DNA of 64,000 nucleotides, taken from assembly GCA_963740945.1 (NCBI GenBank), contig CAVUGE010000017.1:1-64000 (forward strand). Reading direction: 5' to 3'. Position numbers and translations under genes: made by a program. The notes below the pieces were generated by a model. That model was not told where the DNA came from. It was given only the letters and a program-made list of their open reading frames with translations, and ran no database searches. Origin of the DNA: CAVQBP01 sp963740945. Its GTDB lineage: Bacteria; Bacteroidota; Ignavibacteria; Ignavibacteriales; Ignavibacteriaceae. This document shows positions 9,705-17,982 of the stretch, one piece after another (position 1 is the stretch's first letter; every line of letters starts with the position of its first letter).

Positions 9705-10250
9705 TTAAGGAAGTAAAATTCCGGCTGAAATAACAGTCGTCCATAAACCATTTTTATCGCCTTCTGCAGATTGGGTAATATTAAAGGACCGTACAATTTT
9801 TCCGGACATCTTATAAATATTTTCTCTTTCGCTCCAATCGATATCAGGATTAAAATCGACACCGAGAGTAGTGGCAAGCATAGTAGCAGCTAAATCTTCT
9901 GCATATTCACCAGCGACTTTCTCTGTTTGACCAAAGGGATGGTGTTCGGAGAGATAGCCGTACTGGGAACTATCTGCAGGAAGGGCAACACCAATTGAAG
10001 AGGCGATTAAACGGTTGGGCTCATTTGTAGAATTCCGCGCAAGAACAGTAAAAGTAATTTGTCCGGGAAGTAATTCTTTTAGACCTTCTTCTTTTGTTAT
10101 TCTTTTGCAGTTACCCGGGAAGATACTGCTTACCGAAACCAGATTACAAATTTCTATACCTGCGTTTCTCAATGCGAGCTCAAAAGAACTTAAATATTCT
10201 TTATGTCTCCCTACCCCTTTTGTAAAAAATATTCTTGAAGGAACATACAA
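9705..10250 (-). CDS. pdaD: Pyruvoyl-dependent arginine decarboxylase
   Basis: Converts arginine to agmatine, the first step of one polyamine route, using a pyruvoyl group made by self-cleavage. The 181-residue length fits PvlArgDC proteins. The cleavage site is the VSVSSIFPG segment, with scission expected between Ser41 and Ser42 so that Ser42 becomes the pyruvoyl group. The C-terminal part has the conserved ASSIGVALP and SEHHPFGQTEKVAGEYAEDL segments. This frame is intact, although genes on both sides carry frameshifts. It lies 21 bp downstream of tyrS and 15 bp upstream of terC on the same strand. Other polyamine enzymes are not in the window. Confidence 0.93.
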   Translation of the reverse strand: MYVPSRIFFTKGVGRHKEYLSSFELALRNAGIEICNLVSVSSIFPGNCKRITKEEGLKELLPGQITFTVLARNSTNEPNRLIASSIGVALPADSSQYGYLSEHHPFGQTEKVAGEYAEDLAATMLATTLGVDFNPDIDWSERENIYKMSGKIVRSFNITQSAEGDKNGLWTTVISAGILLP

Positions 10251-10271
10251 ATTTTCATCTCCTTTCCGAAA

Positions 10272-11501
10272 TTATATTTTTAGTTTTATAAATTTCCTTT
10301 TTCCAACTTTAAGCACTTGTTCACCGGTTAAGTTTATATTAGAATTTATATCGGTTATTTTTTCACCGTCGATAGAAACTCCTCCTTGTAAGACCAGTCT
10401 TCTCGCTTCTCCTTTTGAACCGGCAAGATTTACCTTCAGTTATCAGATCTAAAATATTGATCTCTTTTATTTTGTTTTCGAAATGATATTCAGGGATATC
10501 CTCCGGGATTTCTTTTTTAATAAATATTCTATCAAACTCTTTTTCTGCTTGATCTGCGGCATCCTGATTATGATACATGGTTACTAATGTTTTAGCCAGT
10601 TTTCTTTTAAGATCCCTTGGATTTATTGAATGCTCTTCAAGCTGCAGCTTTACTATTTTTTAATTCATCATTTGAAATATCGGTAGCAAGTTCAAAATAG
10701 TTATATATTAAATTATCAGGAATTGAAAGAGTTTTACCGAAGATATCCTGAGGACTTTCAGAAATTCCTATATAATTATTATAAGATTTACTCATTTTTT
10801 CGATACCATCGGTACCTACAATCAATGGGGTTGTAATAATTATTTGGGGTTCCAATCCATATTCTCTCTGAATATCTCTTCCAACGAGAAGATTAAACTT
10901 CTGATCGGTCCCGCCTAATTCTACATCACTTTTTATAGCAACAGAATCCATTGCTTGAGCAAGCGGATATAAAAATTCGTGAACACTTATTGGTTCGCCG
11001 GATTTAAATCTTTTAGTAAAATCATCCCTTTCAATCATCCGGGCAACTGTATATTTAGAGGATAATTTAATAACCTCTTCAAAATTCATTTTCCCTAGCC
11101 AATCAGAATTATAAACAATTTTGGTCTTTTCTTTATTTAATATTTTAGATGCCTGTTCGAGGTATGATTGCCCGTTTTCTCTAGTCTCTTTTTAAAGAAA
11201 GCGCAGGCCGGGTAACATTTCTTCCGGAAGGATCACCTATCATCCCGGTGAAATCTCCAATAATTAAAATTGCCTGATGGCCTAAAGACTGAAATTGTGC
11301 GAGCTTCCGTAAAACAACGGAATGTCCAATATGTAAATCGGGTCTACTTGGATCACAGCCAAGCTTTACATTGAGAGGCTTCCCTTCAGCAATTGCTCTC
11401 TCCAATTTTTTTATAAGATCTTCTTCGGGGATAATTTCAAATGTTCCCCTTTTAATTAAATCAATTTGTTCAGTAATCGGAGGAAATTTTAATTTAGACA
11501 T
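10272..11501 (-). CDS. tyrS: Tyrosyl-tRNA synthetase, interrupted by three apparent single-base insertions
   Basis: Charges tRNA-Tyr. Four frames must be joined: 11501-11181 (HIGHS at residues 57-61), 11180-10637 (VELGGTDQKFNLLVGR, KMSKS), 10636-10430, and a C-terminal S4 RNA-binding segment to 10272 (GEARRLVLQGGVSIDG, VGKRKFIKLKI). Each junction is repaired by deleting one T on the plus strand: in TTTTT at 11189-11193, TTTTTT at 10656-10661 and TTT at 10429-10431. The repaired protein is about 408 residues, normal for bacterial TyrRS. All catalytic motifs are intact, which argues for sequence errors rather than a dead gene, since this enzyme is normally essential. It starts 52 bp after smpB. 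Confidence 0.92.
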
Positions 11502-11553
11502 CAGTAAAAATCATAAATATTGATATTTGTAAAATAGTATAATAATTTTTCAT

Positions 11554-12012
11554 TTAAAATTTTATTTTCCGTTCCTGTTCTCTCTGAAGATCACGTTTAG
11601 CAATGGATTCTCTTTTATCATAAACCTTTTTCCCTTTTGCTAAAGCAAGTTCAACTTTAACTTTTCCTTCTTTAAAGTACATACGCAGGGGAATTAAAGT
11701 GAGCCCTTTCTCTTTCACTTTTCCAATGAGCCTTCTAATTTCACTTTTATTCAGAAGCAATTTACGATCTCTAGTAGGAATATGATTATTTATATTACCT
11801 TGAGTATACTCACTAATATGAGCTCCGATTAACCATACCCCACCATTTTTTAATGCTGCATAACTATCAACGAGATTTGCTTTACCCTGCCTTAATGATT
11901 TAACTTCCGTTCCAAGCAAAACGATTCCAGCTTCAAAAGTTTGTAAAACAGAATATTCATGCCTAGCTTTACGGTTTACGGTAATGTTTTTGAATTCTTT
12001 TTCTTCTGACAT
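11554..12012 (-). CDS. smpB: SsrA-binding protein SmpB
   Basis: Small RNA-binding protein that delivers tmRNA to stalled ribosomes for trans-translation. At 152 residues it has the usual size. Family features seen are the N-terminal NRKARHEYSVLQTFEAGI, GTEVKSLRQGKANL, the HIPTRDRKLLLNKSEI segment, and the basic C-terminal tail YDKRESIAKRDLQREQERK that folds in the decoding centre. First gene of the minus-strand run leading into tyrS; the 292 bp upstream (12013-12304) are shared divergently with the parA-like gene and are AT-rich with no feature I can name. The ssrA (tmRNA) gene itself was not found here. Confidence 0.95.
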   Translation of the reverse strand: MSEEKEFKNITVNRKARHEYSVLQTFEAGIVLLGTEVKSLRQGKANLVDSYAALKNGGVWLIGAHISEYTQGNINNHIPTRDRKLLLNKSEIRRLIGKVKEKGLTLIPLRMYFKEGKVKVELALAKGKKVYDKRESIAKRDLQREQERKIKF

Positions 12013-12304
12013 GGTTTTTAAGTTAAATATTTCATATTTTTTAAATTCTGGAGTGAATAATATTCCTGATAATATTTTTATTCACAATATTATGCAACGA
12101 TTTAATAAACTAGCCTCCAATCTCGTCCTTGCAATAGTAATAAAAATAATGAGGATGGAAATTATTTTTATTGTAGACTAAAATCAAGATTTTGATAATT
12201 TTTTTATAAATAATAACTGAACTTTCATTTTAATTAATATTCAGATGAAGTTTTAAGAATGAATTTATCACAAATTAACTAGAGTAATAAATAGTTTCTA
12301 TAAA

Positions 12305-13108
12305 ATGGGTAAAACAATAGCTGTTGCTGTTCCAAAAGGGGGAGTTGGGAAAACTGCTACTGCGGTAAATCTTGCTGCAAGTTTAGCGGTTGCGGAAAAA
12401 AAGACATTATTAATTGATTTTGATACTTCTGGAGCTTGCTCAAATTACCTGGGCTTTAATCCCGATAATTTTCAGGGAGATATATTTGATGTAATAAGTT
12501 TTACGACCCATATATCGAAGGTCATACACCAAACAGATTTAAGTAATCTCGAAATCATACCTTCAGATTTTTCAAACCTAATAAGAGAAGAAAGATTAAA
12601 TAGGTTAACAAATAATACTAATATATTTAAGAATATTCTTAATGCAGATGAATTAAAGATCTATGATTTTATTATTATTGATTGTCCGCCATATTTAAAA
12701 GGATTAACAACTTTAGCTCTTACTGCTTCAGATTCATTATTAATCCCTGTTAAAGCGGGACAATTTTCAATCACTGCATTAAAGAAAATCCTAAAGTATG
12801 TAGATCTAATTAAATTAAATTATAATGCTAAACTTCAAATTGAAGGAATATTACTGACAATGTATGAAGCCCATACAAAAGCATGGGCAATGACAAATGA
12901 GAAGTTGGACGAAAGTTTTGCCGATTATTTATTCAAGACAATTATTCCTAAAAATGTAGCGATTACTGAATCTGAATTTTTTAGTAAACCGGCAATCCTT
13001 TTTAATGTAAAATCAAAAGGTTCGATAGCTTACCTTGAATTGGCAAATGAAATTATTCAGAAAAACCTTCCTCATAACAGTGCTGCTTTCCAACAGGATT
13101 CAGTATGA
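12305..13108 (+). CDS. ParA/Soj-family ATPase (copy 1), orphan
   Basis: Deviant Walker-A ATPase of the ParA/MinD group, 267 residues. The P-loop PKGGVGKTATAVN (about residues 10-22) has the signature lysine; Walker A' is LLIDFDTSGACSNYLG and Walker B is FIIIDCPPYL near residue 120. In ParA proteins ATP-driven dimerisation positions DNA or large complexes. There is no parB or centromere-like gene next to it, so the cargo is unknown. It is closely similar along its length to the product of 16765-17577 (shared LKGLT/LVGMT, IEGILLT and IIPKN segments), so the two are probably paralogues. It transcribes divergently from smpB and converges on the response-regulator gene. Confidence 0.85.
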   Translation: MGKTIAVAVPKGGVGKTATAVNLAASLAVAEKKTLLIDFDTSGACSNYLGFNPDNFQGDIFDVISFTTHISKVIHQTDLSNLEIIPSDFSNLIREERLNRLTNNTNIFKNILNADELKIYDFIIIDCPPYLKGLTTLALTASDSLLIPVKAGQFSITALKKILKYVDLIKLNYNAKLQIEGILLTMYEAHTKAWAMTNEKLDESFADYLFKTIIPKNVAITESEFFSKPAILFNVKSKGSIAYLELANEIIQKNLPHNSAAFQQDSV

Positions 13109-13164
13109 ATCCCGATTTCAATTATGATTAAAGTTTTCAATTCACTAAAAAACTAATTATTAAA

Positions 13165-13536
13165 TTAATTAACTAAAACTCCATTTATAGTATCTAATAA
13201 TTCTCCTTTATTGTAAGGCTTGGAAATGATTTTAACAGGATTTGTCAGATAGGCATTTAAATAAGTCTCATCATCCTGATAGGCAGTTAAATAAATAATA
13301 GGGATATTAAATCTACCGGATATTATTCCGGCAGCATCTATACCGTTAAGTTTTCCCTTTAACATAATGTCCATTACAATTAAATCCGGTTTTTCTTTTT
13401 CGGTAGTAATAACGGCATCAACAGCATTATTAACAATCACAACCGAAATATCATCATATTTCTCAAGATCTTTCTTTATCCCTAATGCCGTGATTGTTTC
13501 ATCTTCAACTATTAAAACTTTTGCCTTTTTGTCCAT
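13165..13536 (-). CDS. Single-domain response regulator (CheY-like receiver)
   Basis: Receiver domain without an output domain, 123 residues. The acidic pocket is EDE near residues 11-13, the phospho-acceptor is Asp56 in LIVMDIML, the Thr in IIYLTAY and the Lys in IISKPYNKG complete the active site. It lies 148 bp downstream of the histidine kinase gene on the same strand and is presumably its phosphorylation target. With no DNA-binding part it must act through protein contacts. Its 3' end converges on the parA-like gene. Confidence 0.9.
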   Translation of the reverse strand: MDKKAKVLIVEDETITALGIKKDLEKYDDISVVIVNNAVDAVITTEKEKPDLIVMDIMLKGKLNGIDAAGIISGRFNIPIIYLTAYQDDETYLNAYLTNPVKIISKPYNKGELLDTINGVLVN

Positions 13537-13684
13537 CGGACCCTCTCTAGAAATAGTTTCTTAAATTATTCATAACTTGCTGTAAATATAGTTTAACCAA
13601 GTTGAAATATCATTTGCTCTTTTTCACATGTGCTGGAAAATAAACTGGAGCAAGAGCATGTTGCAATAGTTAAATTGGCAGTAT

Positions 13685-15733
13685 TTATTTAAAGTTAGGA
13701 AGCACTATTTTAAATTCAGTTCCCCCGTTTTTATTCAATTCGATTTTACCTTCCAGCTGATCAACGAGAGTATTAACTAATTGCAATCCGAGCGATTCTG
13801 TTTGTCTAAAGTTAATATTTTCCGGGAACCCAATACCATTATCTTTAATGATCAAAGTAGAGTTATTCTCATTATCCGGCTTATATAATATTTTAATTTC
13901 CCCTGAAGTCCCGTTAGGGAAGGCATACTTAAATGCATTAGACAATAGTTCATTTACAATTAAACCCACGGAAATAGCTGTATCAATACCGAGTGAAACA
14001 TTGTCAATATCGGAAGAAAGCTTAACTTTTCTTGGATCAAGGCTGTAAGAATTCATCAAATGGGTTGCCAGGTCCTGAACGTAATCCCTTAATTTCACAG
14101 CGGCTAGATTTCCAGTCTGGTATAATTTTTCATGAATTAAAGCCATTGACCTAATTCTATTTTGGCTTTCTCTAAAAACATCCACTGCTGCATTATCATG
14201 AAAATATGAGGACTGAAGATTAAGTAAACTGGAAATTATCTGCATATTATTCTTTACCCGGTGATGAATCTCCCTGAGTAAAATATCTTTTTCCATTAAT
14301 GAATCTTCAATTATTTTTTCTGATTTTTTACGTTCGGTAATATCGGTAAAAGTGACAACGCCGCCTTTAACTTCACCATTTTCAATGATAGGGTTAGATG
14401 AATATTCAACCGGGAAAGAAGTACCATTGGCTTTCCAAAAAACCTCATCATCTTTAATACAATCATTTTTTTCAATTAAAGCTTTATGAATCGGGCAATC
14501 TTTAATAGGATAATATTCTCCGTTGGGATAAGAATGATGAATTAATTCATGAATATTTTCACTGCTTTGAACAGGATCGAAACCCAACATTTCAACAGCG
14601 GATTTATTCACAAAAGTACAAAACCCTTTAAGATCTATACCAAATATCCCTTCACGTGTAGATTCCAATATTTGCTCGGTTTTCTTATATAACTTTCTAG
14701 TAGTAGTAAGAGAAATAGCCACAGTAAAAAATAATAAAGTAACAGCGCCGCCCGCAATTAGAGCAATCCATGCTTTTTCAGCATCAATTGTCTTATTAAA
14801 TCCGGGCAGAGAAGTAAATTTAATTGTCCAGATATGCCCGTTAAAATCAATTTTTTTAGATTCAATAAAGTTTCCATTTTGATTTTTAACGGGAATTGAA
14901 TCAGCAGAATTACTAGTATACATCATATTTTTTTCAGATACTATATTGCCATCAAATATAGCGAGATTCAGAATTTTAAATTGTTCACCCAAAGTACCTT
15001 CAATTAGATCATTCATTCTAAAGGGGCTGTAAACATAACCTATTAAAGCTTTGCGTCTTTCCTCTTCGTTATCAGTAGGTAAATCTTTTTTATAAATAGG
15101 AACATACATTAAAAATCCAAATTGAATATCTTTACTTGTTTCCTGAACTAAAGTAACTTTCCCTGATATAGATGTGATACCTTTATCTCTGGCTTCTATC
15201 ATAGCTTTCTGTCTTATTGGATTAGTAAACATGTCATATCCGAAAGCTCGCAGATTTCTTCCTTTAAAAGGCTCAAGAAAAACTATAGTAGTATAAATAT
15301 CCCGTTTACCTTCGGGCCAGATCCAAAAATTGTTGAAACCTTCTTTCCGGACAGATTTGATAAATTTATCTTTTTCAGAAGGAGATAAAACCTTAGAGAA
15401 TCCGATACCCAAGATTCCAGGATAATTCTGATCGATCTTCAATTTATCGACGTAAATTTTCCATTCTCTTCTATTTACTTCATCTGAAGCAGCAAACAAG
15501 CCGCTTCCACCCAGGAGAACCTGTTCATATGCCATCAGCCGTTTTTTAATTGAAGTTACAACTTCCTGAACACGAAAGTCGAACCGGACAGTAGCGTTTT
15601 GATGACTCTCCTCTTTGACCATAACCCAGAACATAATAGTCATTAAAAGGGACAGAATTACCATAATCCATGCAACTGTGTAGCTGTATTTAGCAGCGGC
15701 TTTTGGGAGAGATTTAATAAATGCTAATTCCAT
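13685..15733 (-). CDS. Membrane sensor histidine kinase: CHASE - PAS - HisKA_2/HATPase
   Basis: Inner-membrane sensor kinase of 682 residues. A transmembrane helix at about 18-38 and another at about 325-347 bracket an extracytoplasmic CHASE domain (with FLEPFKGRNLRAFGYDMFTN near 155), a ligand-sensing fold. Then come a PAS domain (about 350-470, ending GGVVTFTDITERKKSE), a HisKA_2-type phospho-acceptor with LLREIHHRVKNNMQIISSLL near 490, and a HATPase_c domain with NELLSNAFKYAFP, DNGIGFP and GGTEFKIVLP. The phospho-acceptor is the His-His pair in EIHHR. Its likely partner is the receiver protein encoded just downstream. The ligand cannot be inferred. Upstream (15734-16345) is a 612-bp non-coding gap. 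Confidence 0.92.
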   Translation of the reverse strand: MELAFIKSLPKAAAKYSYTVAWIMVILSLLMTIMFWVMVKEESHQNATVRFDFRVQEVVTSIKKRLMAYEQVLLGGSGLFAASDEVNRREWKIYVDKLKIDQNYPGILGIGFSKVLSPSEKDKFIKSVRKEGFNNFWIWPEGKRDIYTTIVFLEPFKGRNLRAFGYDMFTNPIRQKAMIEARDKGITSISGKVTLVQETSKDIQFGFLMYVPIYKKDLPTDNEEERRKALIGYVYSPFRMNDLIEGTLGEQFKILNLAIFDGNIVSEKNMMYTSNSADSIPVKNQNGNFIESKKIDFNGHIWTIKFTSLPGFNKTIDAEKAWIALIAGGAVTLLFFTVAISLTTTRKLYKKTEQILESTREGIFGIDLKGFCTFVNKSAVEMLGFDPVQSSENIHELIHHSYPNGEYYPIKDCPIHKALIEKNDCIKDDEVFWKANGTSFPVEYSSNPIIENGEVKGGVVTFTDITERKKSEKIIEDSLMEKDILLREIHHRVKNNMQIISSLLNLQSSYFHDNAAVDVFRESQNRIRSMALIHEKLYQTGNLAAVKLRDYVQDLATHLMNSYSLDPRKVKLSSDIDNVSLGIDTAISVGLIVNELLSNAFKYAFPNGTSGEIKILYKPDNENNSTLIIKDNGIGFPENINFRQTESLGLQLVNTLVDQLEGKIELNKNGGTEFKIVLPNFK

Positions 15734-16034
15734 TTTCTACAGAAAGATACCTAATTCATTACAGAAAATGATTATTGCAATATAATAATTGATATGAATA
15801 GTATTTTGATATCCGGTATTGAATAAAACAAATTTTTATGAGGCTTAAAATACAAATTAAAATAAAACAAAAAAAATTTATTTAATGTAATACCTATGTG
15901 AATGGGATGTAAATATAAAGGGTATTAGGGTTTACTTAACCGTTCACTGACGTTTTACTATTTAAACTTTTTTATTCGCTTTAAATATGAAGTCCATAAA
16001 TATCATAATATAAGAATAATTATTCATAATTATA

Positions 16035-16089
16035 GCATATTCAATGCGTATTCATACCGTATTCAATGCGTATTCACAGCGTGTTCATA
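16035..16089. repeat. 11-bp tandem repeat array with GCRTAT core
   Basis: Five consecutive 11-bp units: GCATATTCAAT, GCGTATTCATA, CCGTATTCAAT, GCGTATTCACA, GCGTGTTCATA, preceded by a decayed partial unit. The period equals about one DNA helical turn. It sits in the 612-bp gap between the histidine kinase gene and the minus-strand parA-tpr pair. The same GC[G/A]TAT core at the same period recurs at 59199-59286. Function unknown; a phased protein-binding array is one possibility. Confidence 0.75.
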
Positions 16090-16194
16090 TAAGAGTCTGG
16101 ATATAATTTTCTTTTAATTTGGATTTATACGATTACGATTAGAGTATGTGCAGGAATTATGATTACGATTAGAATTACGAATAAGAGTAGGATT

Positions 16195-16245
16195 AAAAAT
16201 AAGATTAAGGGAAAAATAAGATTAAGGGAAAAATAAGATTAAGAA
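16195..16245. repeat. 17-bp tandem repeat, three copies
   Basis: Unit AAAAATAAGATTAAGGG at 16195-16211 and 16212-16228, with a third copy at 16229-16245 ending AA instead of GG. Just upstream, GATTACGATTAGA-like words recur at 16131 and 16161. This is simple-sequence DNA in the same non-coding gap as the 11-bp array; no coding capacity is seen. Confidence 0.8.
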
Positions 16246-16289
16246 TAGGTCGTTCTAATTGGACTGGGGATTAAAATTTTTTGAGTTTT

Positions 16290-16340
16290 AATAAAAAATT
16301 AAAAGGGATCCTATGAAAGTATACTCAAAAGGATCCCGAA
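16290..16340 (-). terminator. Rho-independent terminator of the parA-TPR gene pair
   Basis: Read on the minus strand, GGGATCCT (16337-16330) pairs with AGGATCCC (16312-16305), followed by TTTTAATTTTTTAT. It begins six bases after the TPR gene stop codon, which fits the end of the minus-strand transcript. Confidence 0.85.
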
Positions 16341-16345
16341 ATTTT

Positions 16346-16762
16346 TTACTTGCTATATGTTTTAATAATGTCTATGGCATCTTTATTCCCCAAAAGTCTG
16401 GCAGAATTCAGATCTATCATGGCTGCATCAGTATTACCAAGGATAAGTTTTGCCGTGCCAATCATAGAATATAATTTTGCATAGATTGGATTAATCCTTC
16501 TTCTGCTTTCATTATTGTATAGATTCGGATGTTTTTCTTCATCCATATCCATTCTAAAATGAAGTCTTATTGCCTCCGTACAGTCTTCAATGGCACCTTC
16601 ATAATCATGAAGTTCAATTTTTGCAGCGGCTCTGCTTGTATAAGGCTGCGGTAAATCCGGATTCAACATGCTTGCCTTAGTAAAATCAAAGACAGCTCCA
16701 AGGAAATTACCTAATAACATTTTGTTATTACCTGAAATTATATAGTATTCTGCATTTCTCAT
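16346..16762 (-). CDS. Small tetratricopeptide-repeat protein
   Basis: A 138-residue protein with no signal peptide, made of about three TPR helix pairs: residues 1-35 (GNNKMLLGNFLGAVFDFTKA), 36-70 (PYTSRAAAKIELHDYEGAIE) and 95-130 (LYSMIGTAKLILGNTDAAMI). TPR proteins are protein-binding scaffolds. Its ATG lies two bases after the stop of the upstream ParA-like gene, so translation is likely coupled and the two proteins may act together; no known ParA partner of this type can be named with confidence. A strong terminator follows directly. Confidence 0.8.
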   Translation of the reverse strand: MRNAEYYIISGNNKMLLGNFLGAVFDFTKASMLNPDLPQPYTSRAAAKIELHDYEGAIEDCTEAIRLHFRMDMDEEKHPNLYNNESRRRINPIYAKLYSMIGTAKLILGNTDAAMIDLNSARLLGNKDAIDIIKTYSK

Positions 16763-16764
16763 AG

Positions 16765-17577
16765 CTAAAATGATTTATTATTTATTTTATTTAATTGGTG
16801 ATTTATACTTTTGAAACTTGTTTGATTCTTTTCCAGAATTTCCTGAGCAAGTCTCATATAAGCAATAGATGATTTTGCGGTAACATTATAAGATATAACA
16901 GATTGATTTGAGAAGAAAGCATTTGTTATATCTGTATTTTTAGGAATAATAGTCCTTAATATATGATTCGGATAGTTCAAGATAAGATTTTTCTTTGCTT
17001 TAAAGGAAGCAGTAGAATTTTTCTCATTGAATGTAAGGAGAATTCCTTCAATTGAAAGATGCTGATTATAATTTCTTTTTAAAAAATCAATATGATCAAC
17101 CATTTTTGCAATAGATTTTAATGAAAAAGGACTAGGTTGAATCGGGATTATTACTGAATCAGCAGCGATTAAGGAATTTGATGTCATACCTACAAGATAG
17201 GGAGGGCAGTCTATTATTATATAATCATAAAAATTTGCTTCAGGTTTTAATTGATTTCTAAATAGTAAAGCATTACTAGTAAGTTTTGATAGTCTGGTTT
17301 CATCATGAAAGGAAATATTTTTAAAAGGGATGAAGAAGAGATTCTTTTGATTTGTTTCATGGATGATGTGTTTTAATAGTTTTGTATAATTAAAGATATC
17401 AAAAATTCCACCGTTGAAATTCAAATCATAAAATACAGATGAGCATGAACCAGACGGATCAGCGTCAATTAAAAGAGTTTTTTTGCCGTTCAAAGCAAAC
17501 GCATAAGATAAATTGTAAGCAGTTGTTGTTTTTCCCACACCGCCTTTTGGCGTGGCGACGGCTATTATTTTTCCCAT
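16765..17577 (-). CDS. ParA/Soj-family ATPase (copy 2), paired with a TPR protein
   Basis: Deviant Walker-A ATPase of 270 residues. I take the ATG at 17577 as start (MGKIIAVATPKGGVGKTTTA) because it aligns with the start of copy 1 at 12305; an in-frame ATG at 17619 would add 14 residues of no recognisable family character. Walker A is PKGGVGKTTTAYN, Walker A' LLIDADPSGSCSS, Walker B YIIIDCPPYLVGM. No ParB gene is adjacent; instead a TPR gene follows after two bases and a terminator closes the pair. Whether it segregates DNA, positions a protein cluster or regulates something else is open. An 11-bp tandem array lies about 250 bp beyond the end of the pair. Confidence 0.85.
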   Translation of the reverse strand: MGKIIAVATPKGGVGKTTTAYNLSYAFALNGKKTLLIDADPSGSCSSVFYDLNFNGGIFDIFNYTKLLKHIIHETNQKNLFFIPFKNISFHDETRLSKLTSNALLFRNQLKPEANFYDYIIIDCPPYLVGMTSNSLIAADSVIIPIQPSPFSLKSIAKMVDHIDFLKRNYNQHLSIEGILLTFNEKNSTASFKAKKNLILNYPNHILRTIIPKNTDITNAFFSNQSVISYNVTAKSSIAYMRLAQEILEKNQTSFKSINHQLNKINNKSF

Positions 17578-17734
17578 TTGTACTTTTCTGGTAAATAAAA
17601 TATGGTTATTTCTTACCAATTTGACAAATAATATGCCGTTTAAATTATAGCTAATCTAATGAGTTTGCAAGAATCACTGTGTAATATATTAATACAATAA
17701 AAATATTTCAGAACATCTTAGTAAAGAGAAACAT

Positions 17735-17840
17735 TTGAAATTCTTTATAAGAAGTTATTAAAAATATGGCATTGTCCTTGAGACTTATATAGCGGAGGGC
17801 GTAAAAGCCGGCCGGGAAACCAGCCGGCTTTTTTATTTTT
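17735..17840 (+). ncRNA. Possible small RNA ending in a strong terminator
   Basis: A strong intrinsic terminator (AAGCCGGC 17805-17812 with GCCGGCTT 17823-17830, then TTTTATTTTT) is oriented plus, but no plus-strand gene ends within 4.6 kb upstream. A weak -35-like TTGAAA (17735-17740) with AT-rich -10 candidates near 17756-17764 would give a transcript of about 65-75 nt including GCGGAGGGCGTAAAAGC. I do not recognise an RNA family. It could instead be a leader attenuator of the gene at 17983 or insulation against read-through. Confidence 0.35.
17805..17840 (+). terminator. Orphan rho-independent terminator
   Basis: Perfect 8-bp stem AAGCCGGC / GCCGGCTT with loop CGGGAAACCA, followed by a T-rich tail. 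It lies about 65 bp ahead of the LacI-controlled promoter at 17907 and insulates that promoter from upstream transcription. Confidence 0.85.
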
Positions 17841-17906
17841 TAAAATTCTTGATATATGATCTTAAGCAACAACTTTAAATTTATAGATATTTCTTAGAAA
17901 TTCTTC

Positions 17907-17953
17907 TTGACATTGAAAATTATATATTTTAGATTGTTATGTAAGCGTTTACA
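17907..17953 (+). promoter_or_regulatory. Sigma70-type promoter with LacI-family operator
   Basis: TTGACA (17907-17912), a 17-bp spacer and TAGATT (17930-17935) form a consensus-like promoter. The perfect 14-bp palindrome TGTAAGCGTTTACA (17940-17953), with the central CG typical of LacI-family operators, covers the expected start region. The same 14-mer stands ahead of the lacI-type gene at 29389. A ribosome site AAGGAGG precedes the ATG at 17983. Repression by the LacI-type protein encoded at 29389 is the natural reading. Confidence 0.9.
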
Positions 17954-17982
17954 TTTCGTTTTATAATATAAAGGAGGTTTAT

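Noticed and set aside
10015..10452. Plus-strand open frame of 145 codons
   Set aside because: It is antisense to pdaD and the 3' end of tyrS, has no ribosome site and no recognisable protein.
7840..11195. Programmed ribosomal frameshifting in the symporter, terC and tyrS genes
   Set aside because: No slippery heptamer with a stimulatory structure is shared, three sites fall in one essential gene, and all are simple one-base gains in A/T runs.
16035..16089. CRISPR array
   Set aside because: Units are contiguous 11-mers without spacers, and no cas gene is present; the same applies to 59199-59286.
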